A stretch of DNA of 64,000 nucleotides from CAYPFY01 sp964410105. GTDB lineage: Bacteria; Bacteroidota; Ignavibacteria; UBA10030; SZUA-254. The stretch spans positions 62,001-126,000 of the forward strand of contig CAYPFY010000010.1 of NCBI GenBank assembly GCA_964410105.1, written 5' to 3'. Both the position numbers and the translations under genes were made by a program. This document shows, in pieces, positions 24,235-33,556 of the stretch; positions within the stretch are counted from its first letter, which is position 1, and each line of letters begins with the position of its first letter. Under the pieces are notes generated by a model. It was given only the letters and a program-made list of their open reading frames with translations. It searched no databases and had not been told where the DNA came from.

Positions 24235-24798
24235 TCAAAAATGCGCTTTCAGGTAACTCCACGTGGAATCGGTCACCGTCCGGGTGTCTTCCCACCTGGT
24301 GATCGACCAGCCGTGCTGGCCGTCGGTCTGCATGAAAAGGTGCATGTACCCCCGGAATTCTTTCGGCAGCGCGGGCTGTGAGTGGGGATAGAAAAGAATG
24401 TAGTCCATGGTATATTCGGTCGCGGAGGCGCCCTGGTTGAGCTGCTGCTGATTCAGAAAGGTGAGGAGCGGCGAACCGTTGACCGGAGCCCCGAGGTTCA
24501 GGAAGTATCTCCGCTCATCTTCGAGGGTCCAGTTGCGGAAAATGCCCTGGAAGTCGCCCGAAGCGGAGAACGTGAAGGGCGGCGCGCCGGAAACGGTCGT
24601 ATCGACGAAGCACCTCATATAATTATCCGTGCTGTGCTGCTGGACGGAGGACCGCAGGTTATCGAGGACGATTTCGGGAGTATCGGGGGGAGTTCTCGCA
24701 GAGCCTGACTGTGTCGGGGCCTGGGGTTCGCGCGTCTGGAAAAGATCGCACCCCTGGAGCGACAGCACGCAGAGCGCGGAGAGCACAATGCGGCTCAC
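24235..24798 (-). CDS. lipoprotein, NTF2-like paralogue
   Basis: 187 residues starting at GTG 24798, which overlaps the recR stop codon (GTGA). Lipobox LSLQGC (Cys17), Pro/Thr-rich linker, then a helix (PEIVLDNLRSSVQQHSTDNY) and strands (FTFSASGDFQGIF, EYTMDYILFYP, FRGYMHLFMQTDG, WSITRWEDTR) that follow the same order as in 23725-24225. No named family. 9 bases separate the two lipoprotein genes. Confidence 0.75.
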   Translation of the reverse strand: MSRIVLSALCVLSLQGCDLFQTREPQAPTQSGSARTPPDTPEIVLDNLRSSVQQHSTDNYMRCFVDTTVSGAPPFTFSASGDFQGIFRNWTLEDERRYFLNLGAPVNGSPLLTFLNQQQLNQGASATEYTMDYILFYPHSQPALPKEFRGYMHLFMQTDGQHGWSITRWEDTRTVTDSTWSYLKAHF

Positions 24799-25394
24799 AC
24801 CGCGACCCGACCTTCCAGGGCACGCGTCAGCGTAGCCTCATCGGCGAACTCCAGGTCGCCTCCGACCGGGATGCCGCGTGCCAGGCGGGTCGTCTTTACG
24901 CCGAGGGGTTTCAGCAACCGGGTCAGATAGATCGTGGTCGCCTCCCCGTCCATATCGGGATTCAGGGCGAGGATGATCTCTTCGACGCGCAAGGGGGCGA
25001 TCCGGGCGAGCAGCTCCTTGATTTTAAGGTCGTCGGGACCGATGCCTTCCAGGGGGGAGAGCGAACCGCCGAGGACGTGATAGAGTCCCCGGTACTCGTT
25101 CGTCTTTTCAAGGGCGATGATGTCATTCTGCTCCTCGACGACGCATATCACGCGACTATCCCGCCGGGGATTGCTGCAGATCGCGCACGGGTCGGTATCG
25201 GCGAAATTCCAGCAGGAGGAGCAGTACCGCATCTTCTCCTTCACATTGAGGAGAGCCCTGGCCATTTTCTCAACCTCCTCCTTGGGGAGTTTGAGGATAT
25301 AGAGGGCGATGCGCTGGGCAGATTTGCGCCCGATGCCGGGAAGTTGGGAAAACTCTTCGATCAGTTCGTTGAGAGTGGAGGAGGTCAACAACAT
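24795..25394 (-). CDS. recR: recombination mediator protein RecR
   Basis: 199 residues, the normal length. HhH region (LPGIGRKSAQRIALYIL), a four-Cys zinc finger (CSSCWNF...CAICSNP), a Toprim domain (ICVVEEQNDIIALEKT...ALNPDMDGEATTIYL) and the C-terminal Walker-like element (LARGIPVGGDLEFADEATL). RecR with RecO/RecF loads RecA at gaps. Directly follows the ybaB gene, an arrangement widely conserved in bacteria. Confidence 0.97.
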   Translation of the reverse strand: MLLTSSTLNELIEEFSQLPGIGRKSAQRIALYILKLPKEEVEKMARALLNVKEKMRYCSSCWNFADTDPCAICSNPRRDSRVICVVEEQNDIIALEKTNEYRGLYHVLGGSLSPLEGIGPDDLKIKELLARIAPLRVEEIILALNPDMDGEATTIYLTRLLKPLGVKTTRLARGIPVGGDLEFADEATLTRALEGRVAV

Positions 25395-25736
25395 TCAGAA
25401 TCCTGGAAGATTGAGGCCCGGAACATTGGGGAGAAGACCGGCGGTCGCCTTGTTCATCTCATCCTGTGCCATTTTTTGTGAATCTTCGATCGCCTTGTTG
25501 ACCGCTGCCACTATGAGATCTTCGAGCATTTCAGGGTCTGCCGGTGAAATCACCTCTTTCTCAATCCGAATACTCGTGATCTGGCCTTTGCCGTTGGCGG
25601 TCACCTTCACCATGCCGCCGCCCGATTCGGCGCTTACGGTTTTCGCCTCCAGCTCTGCCTGGACTCGGGCCATCTGTTCCTGCATTTTTTGCACCTGTTT
25701 CATCATGCCCTGCATGTTCGGCATCCCCACTTTCAT
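25395..25736 (-). CDS. YbaB/EbfC nucleoid-associated protein
   Basis: 113 residues, the usual size. The N-terminal coiled segment (NMQGMMKQVQKMQEQMARVQ) and the VKVTANGKGQITSIRIEKEV strand region are the signatures of this dimeric DNA-binding family. ATG 25736 follows GAGG. The open frame continues 188 codons upstream, but only as a shadow of the uppS promoter and gene region. First gene of the minus operon with recR. Confidence 0.95.
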   Translation of the reverse strand: MKVGMPNMQGMMKQVQKMQEQMARVQAELEAKTVSAESGGGMVKVTANGKGQITSIRIEKEVISPADPEMLEDLIVAAVNKAIEDSQKMAQDEMNKATAGLLPNVPGLNLPGF

Positions 25737-25766
25737 AAAAGCCTCGCTCTCGTTGGAGTTTTTTTC

Positions 25767-25795
25767 AATATATCTTTTTCCACCTGTAAAACCAA
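25767..25795 (-). promoter_or_regulatory. possible promoter of the ybaB-recR-pheA-ftsX operon
   Basis: TATATT (25772-25767) is a good -10; the -35 at 17 bases is weak (TTGGTT, 25795-25790). Confidence 0.4.
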
Positions 25796-25872
25796 ACCTT
25801 CGGCCGGAAATGGAATGATTCGCCCGGGTTGAACGTTGAGCTTTAAGGAGGAGGGGTGAATACCCCGAATTC

Positions 25873-25901
25873 TTGACTTTCTGCGCAAAATGCGTTAACT
25901 T
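25873..25901 (+). promoter_or_regulatory. promoter of the uppS-bamA-lpx operon
   Basis: TTGACT (25873-25878), 17-base spacer, TAACTT (25896-25901), then GAGAGGAA and the GTG start at 25950. Confidence 0.7.
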
Positions 25902-25949
25902 TGGGTCGAATCCCCGTGAATTTCTGCAGACCGAGAGGAATTTTATAGC

Positions 25950-26789
25950 GTGAGCGCGCGCGGTGTGAAGCATGCCGAGGGCGACGACAGAAAACATCAG
26001 CTCGAGCTGAAACGCGGCGGCAACATCCCCGCTCATATTGCCGTCATCATGGACGGCAATGGCCGATGGGCCAAAAAGCGGGGGCTTCCCCGTATCGCGG
26101 GCCACAGCGAAGGGGTTGAGTCGGTCCGGGACATCGTCGAAGCATGCGGCCAGCTCGGCGTCGAATACCTGACGCTTTACGCATTTTCGACGGAAAACTG
26201 GAAGAGGCCCCGCGAGGAGGTGTCGATGCTCATGCGGCTCCTCATGAGGGCGCTGCGAGACGAAACTGACCGGCTTTACGAGAACAACGTCCGGGTTCAC
26301 ACGATCGGGGATACGGCCTCGTTGCCGCGGGAGGTGCGGGATGAGCTATCCGACGCCATTGAAAAGACAAAGGAGAACACGGGCCTGAACCTGCTACTCG
26401 CGCTCAGCTACAGCGGGCGATGGGACCTGACGCGTGCCATCGCGTCCATCGTGCGGGACGTCGAGCGGGGAGTTCTCAGATCCGGGGATCTGACGGACCA
26501 GGTCGTTTCATCGTACCTGTCGACGAAGGACGTGCCGGATCCGGACCTTCTGGTGCGCACGAGCGGGGAGTTTCGGATCAGCAATTTCCTCCTCTGGCAG
26601 CTTGCCTATTCCGAGATATTCATCAGCCCCGCGTGCTGGCCCGATTTTCGCCGTGCCGATCTCTACGACGCCATAGCCGACTACCAGCGCCGGGAGCGCC
26701 GCTTCGGGATGGTGAGCGAGCAGGTATCTCCGCTCAGGCGCAAGGCAGGCGCGGCCCGGCGGCTTCTCAAACATGTTTCTGGGTTATAG
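25950..26789 (+). CDS. uppS: undecaprenyl diphosphate synthase
   Basis: 279 residues with a GTG start after GAGAGGAA. It builds the C55 lipid carrier for cell wall and surface sugars. Signatures: HIAVIMDGNGRWAKKRG (catalytic Asp35), GHSEGVESVRDIV, LTLYAFSTENWKRP and the C-terminal DLLVRTSGEFRISNFLLWQ. Complete. First gene of the ten-gene plus-strand operon; its end overlaps bamA by 17 bases. Confidence 0.96.
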   Translation: MSARGVKHAEGDDRKHQLELKRGGNIPAHIAVIMDGNGRWAKKRGLPRIAGHSEGVESVRDIVEACGQLGVEYLTLYAFSTENWKRPREEVSMLMRLLMRALRDETDRLYENNVRVHTIGDTASLPREVRDELSDAIEKTKENTGLNLLLALSYSGRWDLTRAIASIVRDVERGVLRSGDLTDQVVSSYLSTKDVPDPDLLVRTSGEFRISNFLLWQLAYSEIFISPACWPDFRRADLYDAIADYQRRERRFGMVSEQVSPLRRKAGAARRLLKHVSGL

Positions 26790-29172
26790 CACATTGCGTC
26801 ATCTCCCGGCGGTACTTTCCTTCGCGGTTCTTTTCTCTGCATACCCATCTCACGCCCAGAAACGGGCGGAGGCGGAGACTTTTCAGGTCCTGGGCATTTC
26901 AGTTGAAGGCAACAATCCCAAGACCGGCACGGAAAGCTCGGCCATAATCGCCAATTCAGGCTTGAAGGTGGGAGACCAGATTCCGATACCCGGGGATCAG
27001 ACCCGCCAGGCGGTGCTGCGGCTCTGGGCGCTGCGGATTTTTTCCGACATCCAGCTTCTCATCGAAAACAAGGTCGACCATGGGGTCTATCTTGTCATCA
27101 AGGTGGTGGAATATCCCCGCCTGGATCACGTCGAGATCCACGGCGCGAGCGACGTGGGCGAGGACGATGTCACAAAAAAGATAAATTTTGTCAAGGGCCA
27201 GATCATCGCCCCCGCCGACCTCTCAAAAGCTGCGAGGACCGTCGAGCATCTCTATGAAGAGGAGGGGCATCTCCTGGCAAAGGTCAAGACCGAGACACTG
27301 CCGCCCGATTCGAGCGGACGGGTTGTCGTGAAATTCGCGATCGACGAGGGGCCGAGCGTGACAATCGACAGGGTCCGCTTTCAGGGAAACACGGCCTACT
27401 CCGAAGACGATCTGAAGGGGCAGTTTGACGAGACGCACGAGAAGACGTGGTGGCATTTCTGGTCGCACCCGAAATTTGAGAAGAAGAAGTTCGAGGCCGA
27501 CAAGCAGAAGTTGATCAAATTCTTCAGAAAAAACGGATACCTGGATGCTGAGGTCTTGGCTGATTCGACCTGGTACGGCGAAGACAAGAAACACATCTCA
27601 GTCCTGGTGACCGTTCACGAGGGGGCCCAGTACAAGATCCGGGACATCCACTGGTCGGGAAACTCGGTCTACACGTCCCAGGTGCTCAACGAGCGTCTCG
27701 GATTCGCCCGGGGGATGGTGTATGACGAGGAGCGATTCGAGCAAAACCTCCGGGGCAATCAGGACCAGTCCGACGTCGCCTCGCTTTACCTGGACAACGG
27801 CTATCTGAAGTTCAATCTTGAACCCTCGGTCGAGAGGGTCGCCGCGGACAGCGTGGATGTCGCGATTCAGGTTTACGAGCGCAACCAGTTCAGGATCGGC
27901 CATGTCGACATCCGGGGGAACCGGAAGACGCACGACAACGTGATTCGCCGTGAGCTCTTCACCCGTCCCGGGGATTTCTTCAGCCGGGCGAATATCTACA
28001 GAAGCCTGAGACAGCTTTCGCAGCTCAACTATTTCAACCCGGAAAAACTCCGCCCCGACACGCGGCTCGTCGATGAAGAGACCGTGGATCTGATCTACGA
28101 GGTCGAGGAAAAGTCAAGCGACAACGTCAATGCCTCCGTCGGCTATAGCGGCGCATTCGGGGTCACGGGCGCGCTCGGTTTCACGATCAATAATTTTTCT
28201 CTGAAAGAGCCGCTCGAGGGGGGCGCGGGGCAGATCCTCAACTTCGACTGGCAGTTCGGCGAAGGGGCGCGGTTCCGCACATTTTCCCTTGGCTTCACGG
28301 AGCCGTGGCTCTATGACCATCCGACGACGCTCGGCATCAACCTCTACGACACCCGCCAGGTTTTTATCGCCGACTATCAGCAGACCGGCGTTTCGCTCCG
28401 CGTCGGCCGCAGGCTGACATGGCCTGATAACTATTTCCGGGCCGACTGGACGGTCCGGTTCCAGAGGAATGACGTCCATGACAATGGCGGGATACAGATC
28501 TATGATCTCGGCCGTTCGACGCAGGTCAGCGTGACGCAGTCGATCTCCCGTAACAGCACCGACAGCCCGATCTTCCCCACCCAGGGTTCGAACGTCGGCC
28601 TCTCCATGGAACTCTCCGGGGGACCGGTCCTGCCCGGAAACGTCAATTACCACAAGTGGCTGTTTAACACCGACTGGTATACGCCTCTCTTCGGAACGGG
28701 GAGGCTGGTGCTCTACACCTCGTCCTCGCTCGGCTATGTGGACGGAATCGGGAGCGATCCGAAGATCCCGTTCATCGAGTATTTTTTTATGGGAGGAACG
28801 GGGGTCGGTTACGCGTCGACGACCCCGCTCCGGGGCTATGAGGACCGGGCCGTAGGTCCGCTCGATAATCTGGGACGTGAACTTGGGGGGAGAGTCCTGA
28901 ACAAGGAGACTTCGGAGCTCAGGCTGGCGGTGACTCTCAGCCCGATCCCGATCTATTTCCTGGGTTTTGCGGAGGCAGGGAATGTGTACAGCGATTTCAG
29001 CCATGCGGATTTCTTCGACCTCAAGCGGTCGTATGGGTTCGGCGCCCGGCTCCTGATCCAGCCGATCGGGATGATCGGATTCGATTATGGCTACGGTGCT
29101 GACGACGTCTTCCCGAAGGACGGGAAGCCGGATGGCTGGCACTTTCATTTCCAGTTCGGCAGAGGTTTTTAG
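26773..29172 (+). CDS. bamA: outer membrane protein assembly factor BamA
   Basis: 799 residues. Signal peptide (about 1-28), five POTRA repeats (to about residue 430; for example VTIDRVRFQGNTAYSEDDL, FRIGHVDIRGNRKTHDNVI) and a 16-strand barrel. The lid-lock motif appears as TTPLRGYEDRAVG and the C-terminal strand is GWHFHFQFGRGF, ending in Phe. It folds beta-barrels into the outer membrane. Overlap with uppS indicates coupling; two ompH chaperone genes follow. Confidence 0.96.
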   Translation: MFLGYSTLRHLPAVLSFAVLFSAYPSHAQKRAEAETFQVLGISVEGNNPKTGTESSAIIANSGLKVGDQIPIPGDQTRQAVLRLWALRIFSDIQLLIENKVDHGVYLVIKVVEYPRLDHVEIHGASDVGEDDVTKKINFVKGQIIAPADLSKAARTVEHLYEEEGHLLAKVKTETLPPDSSGRVVVKFAIDEGPSVTIDRVRFQGNTAYSEDDLKGQFDETHEKTWWHFWSHPKFEKKKFEADKQKLIKFFRKNGYLDAEVLADSTWYGEDKKHISVLVTVHEGAQYKIRDIHWSGNSVYTSQVLNERLGFARGMVYDEERFEQNLRGNQDQSDVASLYLDNGYLKFNLEPSVERVAADSVDVAIQVYERNQFRIGHVDIRGNRKTHDNVIRRELFTRPGDFFSRANIYRSLRQLSQLNYFNPEKLRPDTRLVDEETVDLIYEVEEKSSDNVNASVGYSGAFGVTGALGFTINNFSLKEPLEGGAGQILNFDWQFGEGARFRTFSLGFTEPWLYDHPTTLGINLYDTRQVFIADYQQTGVSLRVGRRLTWPDNYFRADWTVRFQRNDVHDNGGIQIYDLGRSTQVSVTQSISRNSTDSPIFPTQGSNVGLSMELSGGPVLPGNVNYHKWLFNTDWYTPLFGTGRLVLYTSSSLGYVDGIGSDPKIPFIEYFFMGGTGVGYASTTPLRGYEDRAVGPLDNLGRELGGRVLNKETSELRLAVTLSPIPIYFLGFAEAGNVYSDFSHADFFDLKRSYGFGARLLIQPIGMIGFDYGYGADDVFPKDGKPDGWHFHFQFGRGF

Positions 29173-29204
29173 CAACCATATCTTTAACAATCGACGAGGT
29201 AAAC

Positions 29205-29750
29205 GTGAAGCGCAATGCATCTGGCATGCTCATCGGTCTATTCTTGCTTGCCGCCGCGCCCGGGGCCACTCCGGCCCAGAGCCCGAAGATCGGTTATGTG
29301 AATTCCGCAAAAATACTCTCGGAATACCCCGAGGCCATTGAGGCGAACAAGAAGCTCGACGTGATGGGGAAGAGACTGCAGGCTGAGCTCGAAAGGATGA
29401 CGAAGGATTTCCAGGCGGCCTACGAGGAGTATCAGAAGAAGGAGTCCCTGCTGAAAGACGAGGAAAAACGGAGCCGTCAGACGGATCTGACCGACCGTCA
29501 ACAGAAGATCCTCCAGTACCGGCAGGAAAAATTCGGCAACGACGGCGAGCTGGCGGCTGCGACCGACTCCCTCCTCCGCCCGATCAAGCAGAAAGTGATG
29601 AAAGTGATCGGGGAGGTGGCCAAAAACCAGCATGTTCAGTTCATGTTCGACCGGAACGAGCAGATCATCGTCCTGCTTTACGGAGAACCAAAATTCGACT
29701 ACACGAATCTGGTCATCGACTGGCTGAAACGAGGGGAGGGAGGTCGCTGA
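29205..29750 (+). CDS. OmpH/Skp family periplasmic chaperone (copy 1)
   Basis: 181 residues from a GTG at 29205 after GACGAGG. Signal peptide (1-25), then IGYVNSAKILSEYPEA, the typical start of mature OmpH proteins, and a long charged coiled coil (KRLQAELERMTKDFQAAYEE) forming the tentacles that hold unfolded outer-membrane proteins. Lies between bamA and a second copy. Confidence 0.92.
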   Translation: MKRNASGMLIGLFLLAAAPGATPAQSPKIGYVNSAKILSEYPEAIEANKKLDVMGKRLQAELERMTKDFQAAYEEYQKKESLLKDEEKRSRQTDLTDRQQKILQYRQEKFGNDGELAAATDSLLRPIKQKVMKVIGEVAKNQHVQFMFDRNEQIIVLLYGEPKFDYTNLVIDWLKRGEGGR

Positions 29751-30290
29751 ATGGAGCCAAAAATCATACGGACGATAGCGCTTCTCGCTGCAGCCGCCGT
29801 GTTCCTCGCCGGAGAAACCGGGCTCGCGCAGGCGCGGATCGGCTGGGTCAATTCCCAGGCGATCATGGACAAGCTCCCCGAGGCCCAGGACGCCCAGAAG
29901 CAGATCGACAATTTTGTCGCGGACTGGCAGAGCGAGCTCGCGAAGATGCAGAACGAATGGCAGAAAAAGTACGAGGAATATGATAAGAAGAAGCTCATCC
30001 TCACCGACGAGCTCCGGTCCCAGTCGGAGAAGGACCTGCAGGACCTGGAGAGGAAGACCGCCGACTTCCGGAACAAGAAATTCGGACAGAACGGCGAACT
30101 CTTCACCAAGCAGAATGAGCTCATGAAGCCGGTTCAGAACAAGGTTTTCAAGGTCATCCAGGACATCGCAAAGGAGGAGAACTACGACTATGTGTTCGAT
30201 AAAAGCGGCGACATCCTGCTGATGTATACCAACGACAAGTACGACCTCACGGCGAAAGTTTTTGAGCGCCTCCAAACCTTCGGGAAGTGA
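29751..30290 (+). CDS. OmpH/Skp family periplasmic chaperone (copy 2)
   Basis: 179 residues, homologous to the gene before it (ARIGWVNSQAIMDKLPEAQD, then a coiled coil and YDYVFDKSGDILLMYTN). It starts at the base after the copy 1 stop codon. Tandem ompH genes after bamA are frequent in Bacteroidota. The two copies are clearly diverged, so a recent duplication is excluded and the subunits may form mixed trimers (inference). Confidence 0.92.
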   Translation: MEPKIIRTIALLAAAAVFLAGETGLAQARIGWVNSQAIMDKLPEAQDAQKQIDNFVADWQSELAKMQNEWQKKYEEYDKKKLILTDELRSQSEKDLQDLERKTADFRNKKFGQNGELFTKQNELMKPVQNKVFKVIQDIAKEENYDYVFDKSGDILLMYTNDKYDLTAKVFERLQTFGK

Positions 30291-31348
30291 TGCGGCTTTC
30301 GGAAATTGCAGGAATCGTCGGGGGGGAGATCTCGGGAAGCGCTGAGGTGGAGATCGGGGGCGTTGCGAAGATTGAGGAAGCGGGAGGCGGCGAGATCACC
30401 TTCCTGGCCAACCCCAAGTACAGGAAGCATCTGGCCACGACCGGGGCGTCCGCCGTGCTTGTCGCCCGCGGGGCGGATATAGGCGAACTTTCGGGCCGTC
30501 CGTCGCCGATCAGCGTGATCCGTGTGGATGACCCCTACAGGGCCTTCCTCAAACTGCTCGATCGTTTTCACCCCCCGCCTGAACCCCTCGATCCGGGGGT
30601 TCACCGGACGGCGATTGTGGGCCCCGGGGCGCGGATCGGCGAAGGCGCGGCCATCGGAGCGTATGCCGTGATCGGCGCGGGATGTTCGGTGGGCCCGGGC
30701 GTCTCGATTCATGCCGGGACGGTCCTGGGACGAGAAGTCGAAATCGGGGCCGCGTCGGTGCTTCACGCCAATGTCACGGTGCAGGATGGCTGCAAGATCG
30801 GCCTCCGGGTGATCATTCATCCCGGCGCGGTGATCGGAAGCGACGGGTTCGGTTTCGCTCCCCGCGAAGACGGCTCCTATGAAAAAATTCCCCAGCGCGG
30901 CATCGTGGTCATCGAGGATGACGTCGAGATCGGGGCAAACTGTACGATCGACCGGGCGACGCTCGGCCAGACCCTTATCCGGCGGGGCACGAAGCTGGAT
31001 AACCTCATTCACGTCGCGCACAATGTGGCGATCGGGGAACATACCGTCATCGCCGCGCAGACAGGCATCTCGGGGAGCACGAAGGTCGGGAACCACTGCG
31101 CCATCGCCGGGCAGGTGGGGCTCAGCGGGCACATCGAAATAGCCGATCACACGACCATCGGCGCGCAATCCGGGGTTCCGAAGTCGATCCTCGAACCGGG
31201 CAAGAGTTATGTCGGTTATCCTGTCCGCGAGAGCCGGCGCACGTGGAGGATTGAGGCAATACTCGATCAGCTCCCCGCGCTTCTCGAAGAAATCCGGTCG
31301 TTCGGCCGGAGACTCAAAGACCTGGAAGACAAAAAATCTCACCAGTAG
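30290..31348 (+). CDS. lpxD: UDP-3-O-(3-hydroxyacyl)glucosamine N-acyltransferase
   Basis: 352 residues. It adds the second acyl chain in lipid A synthesis. An N-terminal uridine-binding domain (to about 100), then a left-handed hexapeptide helix (VHRTAIVGPGARIGEGAAIG...), with the catalytic His expected in LDNLIHVAHNVAIGEHTV, and a C-terminal helix. ATG 30290 shares one base with the ompH stop (TGATG); a GTG one codon earlier is possible. Confidence 0.95.
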   Translation: MRLSEIAGIVGGEISGSAEVEIGGVAKIEEAGGGEITFLANPKYRKHLATTGASAVLVARGADIGELSGRPSPISVIRVDDPYRAFLKLLDRFHPPPEPLDPGVHRTAIVGPGARIGEGAAIGAYAVIGAGCSVGPGVSIHAGTVLGREVEIGAASVLHANVTVQDGCKIGLRVIIHPGAVIGSDGFGFAPREDGSYEKIPQRGIVVIEDDVEIGANCTIDRATLGQTLIRRGTKLDNLIHVAHNVAIGEHTVIAAQTGISGSTKVGNHCAIAGQVGLSGHIEIADHTTIGAQSGVPKSILEPGKSYVGYPVRESRRTWRIEAILDQLPALLEEIRSFGRRLKDLEDKKSHQ

Positions 31349-31355
31349 AGGCTTT

Positions 31356-32771
31356 ATGCTCGTTCAACAGCGTACGATAAAGCAGCCCGCGAAAATTTCC
31401 GGGATAGGGCTCCACACCGGGGTTTCCACGACGTTGACGTTTCGTCCCGCTCCCATCAACTACGGAATACGGTTCCGTCGGACCGATATCCCCGGAGAGC
31501 CGGAAATCCCCGCCCTCGTCGACTTCGTGGTTGAGGTGGCACGCGGGACAACGCTTCGCATCGGGGAGGCGACGGTCCACACGGTCGAGCACGTGCTGGC
31601 CGCATGCGTCGGGCTGCAGATCGATAACATCATCATCGAACTGAACAACATCGAGCCGCCAATCTGCGACGGCAGCTCGAAGCCGTTCGTCGACGCGCTC
31701 ACAGGAGCCGACTTCGAGGTCCAGGATGCCCCGAAGGATTACCTGATCATCGACCAGCCCGTGCGCTACACGGACGAGGCCCGAGGCGTTGACATCGTCG
31801 CGCTTCCGACCGACGATTACCGGCTCACGGTGATGATCGATTACCAGAACCCCGCCCTGGGAAGCCAGCACACGGGGCTCTTCAATCTCGAGAAGGAATT
31901 TATTCCGGAATTTTCCTCCTCCCGAACGTTTTGTTTCATTCATGAGGTGGAGACCCTCTACAAGCAGGGGCTCATCAAGGGGGGAAATCTGGACAACGCC
32001 ATCGTGATCCTCGATCAGGACACGGGGCCGGAGCAGCTGGAAACGATCACGTCGCGCTTCGGCATCAGCAGATCGCTCCTCATTGGGAGGAACGGGATCC
32101 TCAACAATAGGGAGCTCCGGTTCAAGAACGAACCTGCGCGGCACAAGCTCCTTGATCTCATGGGGGACCTCGCTCTCATAGGAGTGCCGATCAAGGCGCA
32201 GATCCTCGCCGCCCGGCCCGGGCACGCGAGCAACGTGGAGTTTGCCCGGAAGGTGCGGAAACTCTACCAGCAAAAGTCTCTCGTCAAGAAATATCAGTTC
32301 GAAAAGAAGGAGGGGGTCGTCTTCGACACGAATGCGCTGCTGAAGATCCTCCCCCACCGTTATCCGTTTCTCCTCGTGGACAAGATCGTCGATTTCAAAC
32401 TCGACGAGATGATCGTCGGGCTGAAAAATGTCACTGCCGATGAGTGGTTTTTCCAGGGTCATTTCCCGGGAAGGCCGGTGATGCCAGGAGTGCTCATCAT
32501 CGAGTCGATGGCGCAGGCGGGCGGGATCCTGCTCCTGAACGGGCTGGAGAATCCCGAGGGAAAGCTCGCCGTCTTCACGTCGATCACCAATGCAAAATTC
32601 CGGCGGCAGGTTGTTCCCGGGGACCAGCTCATCCTCGAGGTGCGGATGAAGGCCCGCCGCTCAAAGATCGCCCAGCTCGAAGGCAAGGCATTTGTTGACG
32701 GCGAGCTCGCCGCCGAATCGGAACTGAGCGCCGCCATCATCGACCGGGACAGCATCAACGGGAAAAAGTGA
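31356..32771 (+). CDS. lpxC/fabZ: fused UDP-3-O-acyl-GlcNAc deacetylase / 3-hydroxyacyl-ACP dehydratase
   Basis: 471 residues, two enzymes in one chain. LpxC part (1 to about 310): zinc ligands His79 (HTVEHVLAACVGLQIDN), His263 and Asp267 (RHKLLDLMGDLAL). FabZ part (about 325-471): ILPHRYPFLLVDKIVDF, catalytic His369 in GHFPGRPVMPG and Glu383 in IIESMAQAGG. It commits UDP-acyl-GlcNAc to lipid A and dehydrates hydroxyacyl-ACP, linking lipid A to fatty acid synthesis. The fusion is a hallmark of Bacteroidota/Chlorobi. ATG 31356 opens with the LpxC N-terminus (MLVQQRTIKQPAKISGIGLH). Confidence 0.96.
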   Translation: MLVQQRTIKQPAKISGIGLHTGVSTTLTFRPAPINYGIRFRRTDIPGEPEIPALVDFVVEVARGTTLRIGEATVHTVEHVLAACVGLQIDNIIIELNNIEPPICDGSSKPFVDALTGADFEVQDAPKDYLIIDQPVRYTDEARGVDIVALPTDDYRLTVMIDYQNPALGSQHTGLFNLEKEFIPEFSSSRTFCFIHEVETLYKQGLIKGGNLDNAIVILDQDTGPEQLETITSRFGISRSLLIGRNGILNNRELRFKNEPARHKLLDLMGDLALIGVPIKAQILAARPGHASNVEFARKVRKLYQQKSLVKKYQFEKKEGVVFDTNALLKILPHRYPFLLVDKIVDFKLDEMIVGLKNVTADEWFFQGHFPGRPVMPGVLIIESMAQAGGILLLNGLENPEGKLAVFTSITNAKFRRQVVPGDQLILEVRMKARRSKIAQLEGKAFVDGELAAESELSAAIIDRDSINGKK

Positions 32772-33556
32772 TGGCCCCGTCGATCGATCCCCGGGCCTGC
32801 GTCTCCGCCAAGGCCCAGCTCGGGGACAACATCACCGTCGGGGCCAACAGCATCATCGAAGACGATGTCGTTATCGGGAGCGGCACGACGATCGGGTCCA
32901 ACGTTCTCATCTGCGGCGGCGCCCGGGTCGGGAAGGAATGCCGCATCCATCACGGCGCTGTCCTGGCCAGCATACCGCAAGACCTGAAATTCCATGGTGA
33001 GCTTTCCCTCCTTGAAATCGGGGATCACACCGTCATCCGCGAATATGCCACCCTCAACCGGGGCACATCGAGCAGCGGGAAAACGGTCATCGGCAACCAT
33101 TGTTTCCTGATGGCCTATTCCCATGTGGCTCATGATTGTCTGGTAGGAAATCACGTGATCCTCGCGAATGCGGTCAACATGGGGGGGCATTGTGTCATCG
33201 ACGATCATGCCGTCGTGGGGGGGATCGTGGCCATTCACCAGTTTTCTCGAATCGGGCGCCACTCGATGATCGGCGGAGGGTTCCGGGTTACGAAAGACGT
33301 CCCCCCCTACATCCTGGCGGGCTCCGAGCCCCTGGCCTTCACCGGGCTCAATATCGTCGGTCTCAAACGGCGGAGTTTTCCGAACCAGGTCATCGACAAC
33401 CTCGAAAAGGCCTACCAGCTCATCTACGGCACCGGCCTGAATGTCTCCCAGGCTCTGCTAAAAATCAAAACGGACCTCCCCCCCACCGATGAGGTCCGGC
33501 ATGTCGTCGAATTCATAGAGAAAAGCAAGCGCGGGATCGTCTGGAGCCGCCGATGA
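32771..33556 (+). CDS. lpxA: UDP-N-acetylglucosamine acyltransferase
   Basis: 261 residues, normal length. The first step of lipid A synthesis. Hexapeptide repeats from the start (AKAQLGDNITVGANSIIEDD), the catalytic His expected in MAYSHVAHDCLVGNH, and the helical C-terminus. The ATG overlaps the lpxC/fabZ stop (TGATG type, one base shared). Confidence 0.96.
   Translation: MAPSIDPRACVSAKAQLGDNITVGANSIIEDDVVIGSGTTIGSNVLICGGARVGKECRIHHGAVLASIPQDLKFHGELSLLEIGDHTVIREYATLNRGTSSSGKTVIGNHCFLMAYSHVAHDCLVGNHVILANAVNMGGHCVIDDHAVVGGIVAIHQFSRIGRHSMIGGGFRVTKDVPPYILAGSEPLAFTGLNIVGLKRRSFPNQVIDNLEKAYQLIYGTGLNVSQALLKIKTDLPPTDEVRHVVEFIEKSKRGIVWSRR

Noticed and set aside
25737..26300. 188-codon N-terminal extension of YbaB
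   Set aside because: Overlaps the uppS promoter and gene on the other strand; YbaB proteins are about 110 residues.
28114..29220. 368-codon minus-strand frame opposite bamA
   Set aside because: Shadow of the barrel-coding region; similar long antisense frames lie opposite ompH, lpxD and lpxC (29238-30275, 30188-31342, 31314-32462).
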